Assembly (NCBI GenBank): GCA_027563935.2
Contig: CM050446.2
Span: 28,461,501-28,525,500 of the forward strand
Reading direction: 5' to 3'
DNA: 64,000 nt
Source: Costus lasius
Lineage: Eukaryota; Streptophyta; Magnoliopsida; Zingiberales; Costaceae
Shown here: positions 59,401 through 64,000 of the stretch, piece after piece
Layout: the number at the start of each line of letters is the position of its first letter
How positions within the stretch are numbered: position 1 is the stretch's first letter
The notes under the pieces: generated by a model
What the model saw: only the letters and a program-made list of their open reading frames with translations
The model's database searches: none
Told to the model about the DNA's origin: nothing
Position numbers and translations under genes: made by a program

Positions 59401-62400
59401 CTTGCTTACTCCCCATCCTTGCCGCTCACCTTATGCTCGATCACTGCTTGCCGACTCCACATCCTCACTGCTCACCTATTCCCCCCTTCACTCGCCGGCT
59501 CCCTATCCTCGCTGCTCACCCTGCTCGACAGCCGCTAGCCACCCCCTTCTCCTGCGTCCAAGCTTCAGCACCTCCTTGCCTCCCATCTAAGCACGTGAAT
59601 AACATTGTGTTTTTTTTCCATCCATTTGTTTTTTTTCCTTCTTATTTTCTTTTCCACTCATTTTCCCCTCCTTCATAGGAAATAAAGCCTTATAGATAAG
59701 TTATAGTCGTATCTGAATAATTTTGAAAGCCATTTATGTTTGCGGATGTGATGATCTTCTATCCAAAATATTCTTGTAGTGGTGGTATCTCCTAGTAATG
59801 AAGCTTCACCCTAACAAATGTTATCACTATTGCTTGATTGCAATTGCAACAACCAAAAGCATTTTCTCATAGGTAGAGGGACCATCTTCCAAATAATTCT
59901 TGATGGGAGAAAGCTAAAGGTGTTTGTGTTCTGTCAAGATTGATTGAATGCCTATTTGATGCTTAAGTTTCAACCTAAAAATGTAGGCCAAATCTAGGTA
60001 GAGTGAGTGTGGGAACAGATTCCATATCTTCTTACATTATGTATCTAGAAAAAAGGAATGTGATTACGGAATAGAAGTTAGATGAAAAACAAGTACTGAA
60101 AATTTTTAGTTATATTTTCTTTTAGGGAAGAAAAGAGAAATGATTAAATTCCTTAATTTTGATGAAACATTTACATTCTTTATGACTTAGCAAGTAGTGG
60201 GGCATGGAGAAATTAGAGTATGGGGATATGATTTATGTAATGTGCTGGGTATTTATGTTTCTTTCATGTTATTCACTCAACTCTTTGATTTCTGCCCAAA
60301 TTGGATAGAACCTAAATGGAAAAAATATACCTTACTTTTTCATCCTTTCCTTGCCATTCTTTAAAGGAAAGGAAAGAAAAATTATATTTCCTTTACTTTT
60401 AGTTGAAACATAATATTAAAATTTTAGAATGCTTTAATTATCTTCTTGGACTAATTGTCTTTCTTCAAGAGAATTTTGAGGAAACTTTCACATAGCCACT
60501 TACAAATTGCCCTTAATAGCTTGTCAAATCCAAGAAACTGCCTAAACCTTTGGTTGTTGTTGGTTCAGGCCACACCAATATTGCCATAATTTCTGTGCTT
60601 TCTTCTAAGTCAAAGCATTATGATCAAATATGCTATGGAGGTAGTGTCAAACTGTACTTTCCTTTACGAGCAATATATAATACCTAAATAAATCAAATGC
60701 ATATATAAAAGCAAATGGTTACTCCACGTCCTATTGTAATCCTAAATATAATCAAAGAAATCCACAAATACTATATTAGCATAGGTTGAAGAATATTTTT
60801 ATCATACCTTACGAGGTGAAAGGGGTTGAAGAATATCTTTCATCATACCTTAGAAGGTCAAAGGAGCATCCCTGAGGCTTAAAGACAATTACTAAGAACC
60901 AATGTTTCAAATCTCATTCCGTATCACCTGGTATATATCAGTCCGACCATGGATTGGTACCATTGGTATTGTGTGCCGGTACCACTAGTACCGTATGTAC
61001 CAGTCTGACAATAAACCGTACACTGGTTTAGACTAATATCTTAAACTTTGATTAGAACTCACAATGACCACCATGAGTTTGAAATGATGTCTTTCTCACT
61101 GCTACTAGGATGGACTTGAATCAGATGATAGTTGGAACTGAGATCCAACCGCTAAGCTCATCAAGCAGCTTGTTGCTTATATAGTAGAAGAGAAGAGTAA
61201 GGACCTTGCTACGTTCTTATGATTCTAGTTTCTGGCATCCTCTTGCTTTCAAAATCTCTTGCTTCTGTACTGATGGAAATTACAAGGGTGTACATTGACC
61301 AGTTGGCGCTTCACGGATAACTGGGATGTGATGATCATGCTTCCGAATAGGCAAAGTCTTTTTGATTGTCAAATATATTGACAAAATGTGTAATAATTTC
61401 TTTAACTGTTTTACTCACTTTTAAGTTGCATTGATATCTAAATTGAAGTAGAAGACTTTTTTAAAGCTACGACATTCAGATTGCATCAGTTTGTTATTCG
61501 AAGGATTGTTGTCAATAGATCGACAATGTTAGCAATTACCGGTTGTTGCCTCTCAGCATCAACCTATATTGGTAGCAAGGCAACAATCCCTCCGGTGTTA
61601 GAGAACTCATTTGAATATTCTTAACTTGATTTTGATGCATTGGGTTCAATACATGCAATTTTATCTCAAGGCTGACTTGTTCAAGCCTCTAGCAATAAAT
61701 ATGTTGGGGAAACTTGCTATCTGGTGACAATTATTTACCTTCATCGCTTGCCACCAGGTTCTCACCCCATTGCAGCCGACTAGTCTTTCTAATAATGCTG
61801 GCAAGCCCAAAGAAAACAATGTAAAAAGAAAAAGGAAGGGAATATAGGGAAAATCAGTAATATGACAACTTGACCGAATGACTCACTAAACCTACTCAGC
61901 CTAATCTAAATAAAACCCATAGATTGAACCAAACCACATTACACTAAACCTAGGCAGTCTGATCTAAATCAAACCCATAGATTGAACCAAACCACATTAT
62001 ATAAGTCATGGGCCATCATTGACTTAGTAAGTTGAACCCATGATCAAGATGTGATCTTAGCATCCATCCATTCACCATCATCTAATCAAGCATCTTAATC
62101 TATCCAATTATCATCAAGCACCCTAATCTATCCAATTATCACTGTCTTTTGAGTTCTCTGCCGTACCTTTTCCTGGTTCCCTATTTCTATACAACTCTAA
62201 AATTTTCATATGATCACTCAATTAATAGGTTTGAGTACCGCAAGTTTGCTGAGAGTAACAACACTTGTAACGAGGGAAATTAAAACTTCATGTTGAATAT
62301 AACTTAGAATTGGATGCTTTTGTATGTTTCATGTTAGAATTTAATTTTGAATATCCTGAGCGAATGATGTAACAAAGATTTTTTTTATTGCTAATTTGCA

Positions 62401-63992
62401 TTATGTTATATCATTTGAGTAATTAAATTGGATTTGTTGCAGATGTTGATCCTGATTCATCAGGAACAAATCAAGTACCTCCAGTCAGAACCAAAAGACT
62501 TTTTGTGACCGGTAAGATGCAATAGTTATTCAACGAGTAGCACAAAATAGTAATACAAAACATCTTTTTGCAATGTTATGTTTTGCATGGTTTTAAAAAT
62601 TGGTTTATACTGGTCCAATGTCTCACCCTTGGAACTTTTTGGGACACACGATTTTAAAATCTGCATATATTTTTTAAAACAATAAAAATGAAACGTACCA
62701 AGTAACACTAAGTAGCTGAACTGCTTATTGGGATGGATTAAGCATGATTTAATACATGGAGAGACAAATATAAAGTTCCATAAAAGTTAATATAAAACAT
62801 GCAATAAAAGCCATCAAAAGATATATTTGTAATTTGCAATTCAAACTAATGAGCTGTATCGGATGATCAAGTCGATGATTCATTTATTAGTTAATATGAA
62901 GTATAAAAGGACTTTATTTATTATCTAATAGTATCAAAAGAACATATAATAACTATTCTTTCTTTCTAATGAAATTATAAGTTTATATTTTAGATATTGG
63001 CCTTGACCACAATTTGACCTTAGATTTTAGATCATTGATGTTTCATACTTTGGTGGCTAAGGCTAATAATGTATTATACAAAGCATACGTATTGGAACCC
63101 AAGGATAAAAAATGGCTTCAAAATTGCAGTTTAGACTTGTGAGCCTCACATAATCAATTTATTGATTCATTTCTTACTAAATATTAAGTATTCAAACAGT
63201 GCACCTTTAGTAAAAGTAACTGGGTCAGTCAAAGTTTGCCAGCCTTGTAATATAGGACTATCAAGTTGTCGACTGCACCTTTGAGTCGAAGCTACTTTCT
63301 ATCTCAATTTTCCTGTCTGGATGGTATTTGCTCAAACTCCTAGTCAGTTTTGGAAAGGAGAATTATGTGATCCCTCTTTTTGTATTTATGTAGTCTTGGT
63401 GTATGGGGACTTCAGTATGAAGTTTACTGTTATCAATTTTCAATATTCTAAGCATGACTAAGCAATTACATCTCTTTGCTTATTTTCTTTATTTCTGTTT
63501 TTTTTCCATATTATGGTGCCCCCTCTTTTTATTTTTTAGTTGAACAACTGGTTGTTTGTAGGACTATCCTTCTATACATCTGAGAAGACATTGCGTGCAG
63601 CATTTGAAGGCTTTGGTGAGTTGGTTGAAGGTATGTACAGCTCATGCCGCTGTTGAATGCCCTGCTTTTTGTGGTCTTACTCACACTATTTGTGTTGGGA
63701 CAGTTAAAATTATAATGGACAAGATTTCTAAAAGATCAAAAGGTTATGCCTTCATAGAGTATACAACAGAAGAAGCTGCAAGTGCAGCTCTTAAAGAGAT
63801 GAATGGCAAGGTAAGCAAAGTTCATCTTCTCGATCATCTCATCCAGACATCTATGGGGAAGATAACTAACACAATTTGTGTCTGCAGATCATCAATGGCT
63901 GGATGATAGTCGTTGATGTTGCTAAAACTAATCCCCCTAGAAATAGCAGAGTGCGCCCAGAGCCATCAAGCTCCTCCGTTTCATCGTACTGA
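53413..63992 (+). CDS. ORRM1: ORRM1-like organelle RRM protein (two MORF-like repeats plus RRM), chloroplast RNA editing factor
   Basis: Nine exons, all with GT-AG introns and matching phases: 53413-53765, 53858-53955, 56491-56734, 56812-56909, 56998-57063, 62443-62511, 63562-63630, 63704-63810, 63888-63992; 1,209 bases, 402 residues. The N-terminus is a Ser/Ala/Arg-rich chloroplast transit peptide. Repeat 1 (about residues 78-160) reads RWIVVMEPP, IDYYVETLARVLG, MCIYDASW, GFCCDIDEEASREL; repeat 2 (about 182-275) reads YWLVRMEKP, VDYYAQTLTKVLG, VCIYHISW, GFCCQIDEECAKEL. The RRM follows with RNP2 LFVTGL and RNP1 KGYAFIEY, ending SSSSVSSY. In Arabidopsis and maize ORRM1 is needed for C-to-U editing at many plastid sites, binding RNA through the RRM and PPR editing factors through the MORF-like part. 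ATG context GGCATGG supports the start. A tiny extra exon in the 5.4 kb intron 5 cannot be excluded. Confidence 0.94.
53956..56490 (+). other. ORRM1 intron 2 (2.5 kb) with repeats
   Basis: It holds a 34-bp tandem repeat (CCTTGTTCTAAAATTCC at 54605 and 54639), CTCTCCTCTCC-rich DNA near 54690-54760, and two GGTACC/ACCGGTAC-rich patches (about 54455-54810 and 55335-55395). AT-rich sequence fills the rest. No gene seen. Confidence 0.8.
58918..59700. mobile_element. Candidate non-autonomous element with C-rich minisatellite core
   Basis: The left end GGAGGGTGGAAGGAAAAGAAA and the right end TTTTCTTTTCCACTCATTTT are roughly inverted. The core (59090-59590) is a degenerate minisatellite with repeated CTGCTTGCC, CACCTGCTC and CATCCTTGCC words that opens Pro/Ser/Leu/Cys-rich ORFs. 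The layout resembles the block at 26490-27450. No target duplication could be fixed, so the element identity is uncertain. Confidence 0.35.
61885..62000. repeat. 58-bp tandem repeat, two copies
   Basis: ACTAAACCTACTCAGCCTAA at 61885 and ACTAAACCTAGGCAGTCTGA at 61943; both share CCCATAGATTGAACCAAACC. Confidence 0.85.
62085..62140. repeat. 28-bp tandem repeat, two copies
   Basis: ATCAAGCATCTTAATCTATC at 62085 and ATCAAGCACCCTAATCTATC at 62113. Confidence 0.85.
62512..63561 (+). other. ORRM1 intron 6 (1.05 kb)
   Basis: AT-rich intron between the RNP2-encoding exon and the next RRM exon. No element or gene recognised apart from a short GGTTTATACTGGTCC-like patch near 62600. Confidence 0.8.
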
Positions 63993-64000
63993 ATAATCTC

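Larger units (their letters stand above)
57064..62442 (+). other. ORRM1 intron 5 (5.4 kb) with repeats
   Basis: The phase 1 intron separates the second MORF-like repeat from the RRM part. It contains a pyrimidine-rich block at 58918-59700, a GGTACC-rich patch at about 60930-61040, and two small tandem repeats near 61885 and 62085. No independent gene was recognised. Confidence 0.8.

Noticed and set aside
59015..59678. ORFs of 191 and 162 codons within ORRM1 intron 5
   Set aside because: Degenerate minisatellite; both frames open by composition only.
63595..63906. 103-codon ORF across ORRM1 exons 7-9
   Set aside because: It reads through two introns; splicing at GT-AG sites restores a complete RRM instead.

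Overview
This is a plant nuclear window, most likely from a monocot. Exon 1 of the right-hand gene is GC-rich, two genes for chloroplast-targeted proteins are present, and the rest is dense nested LTR retrotransposon DNA of the Copia and Gypsy/Athila types. The species cannot be fixed from sequence alone.

Two host genes are supported. (1) A plastid ribosomal protein PSRP3/Ycf65 gene lies on the minus strand (24037-24644, two exons). (2) An ORRM1-type organelle RNA-editing factor lies on the plus strand (53413-63992, nine exons): transit peptide, two MORF/RIP-like repeats and a C-terminal RRM. It ends eight bases before the window edge, and two of its introns are large and repeat-filled. Both products would act in chloroplast gene expression.

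Layout: 1-3447 is the 5' LTR and leader of Copia element E0 (plus). It is split by a young, nearly intact Copia-1 (minus, 3448-12544, TSD CCATG). The E0 gag remnant resumes at 12550-13054. A truncated plus-strand LTR (13055 to about 13985) abuts an Athila-type Gypsy (minus, about 14060-20974), followed by LTR fragments and a decayed Copia (to about 23880). Then come PSRP3, an AT-rich spacer, a pyrimidine-rich low-complexity block (26.5-27.45 kb) and a Gypsy integrase relic (27.6-28.6 kb). From 28.9 to 36.2 kb there is a stack of Athila-like LTRs nested at least three deep, two levels with clear TSDs. Next are a Copia RT relic (36.5-37.4 kb) and a second E0-family element, E2 (LTR 37554-39633). 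E2 is split by Copia-2 (minus, 40379-49630, TSD GGCGC) and its leader and gag resume at 49636-51120. A Gypsy gag fragment (51.9-52.6 kb) precedes the ORRM1 gene.

The most interesting signal is in the untranslated leaders of the four Copia elements (E0, Copia-1, E2, Copia-2). Each carries the same ordered set of three hairpins just upstream of gag. The stems differ in sequence but stay paired by compensatory changes, with an asymmetric bulge in most of them. This looks like a conserved structured RNA, perhaps for packaging, dimerisation or translation. A second signal is mutational: in-frame stops in the readable frames are TAG or TGA and never TAA, as expected from C-to-T decay at methylated CAG and CGA.
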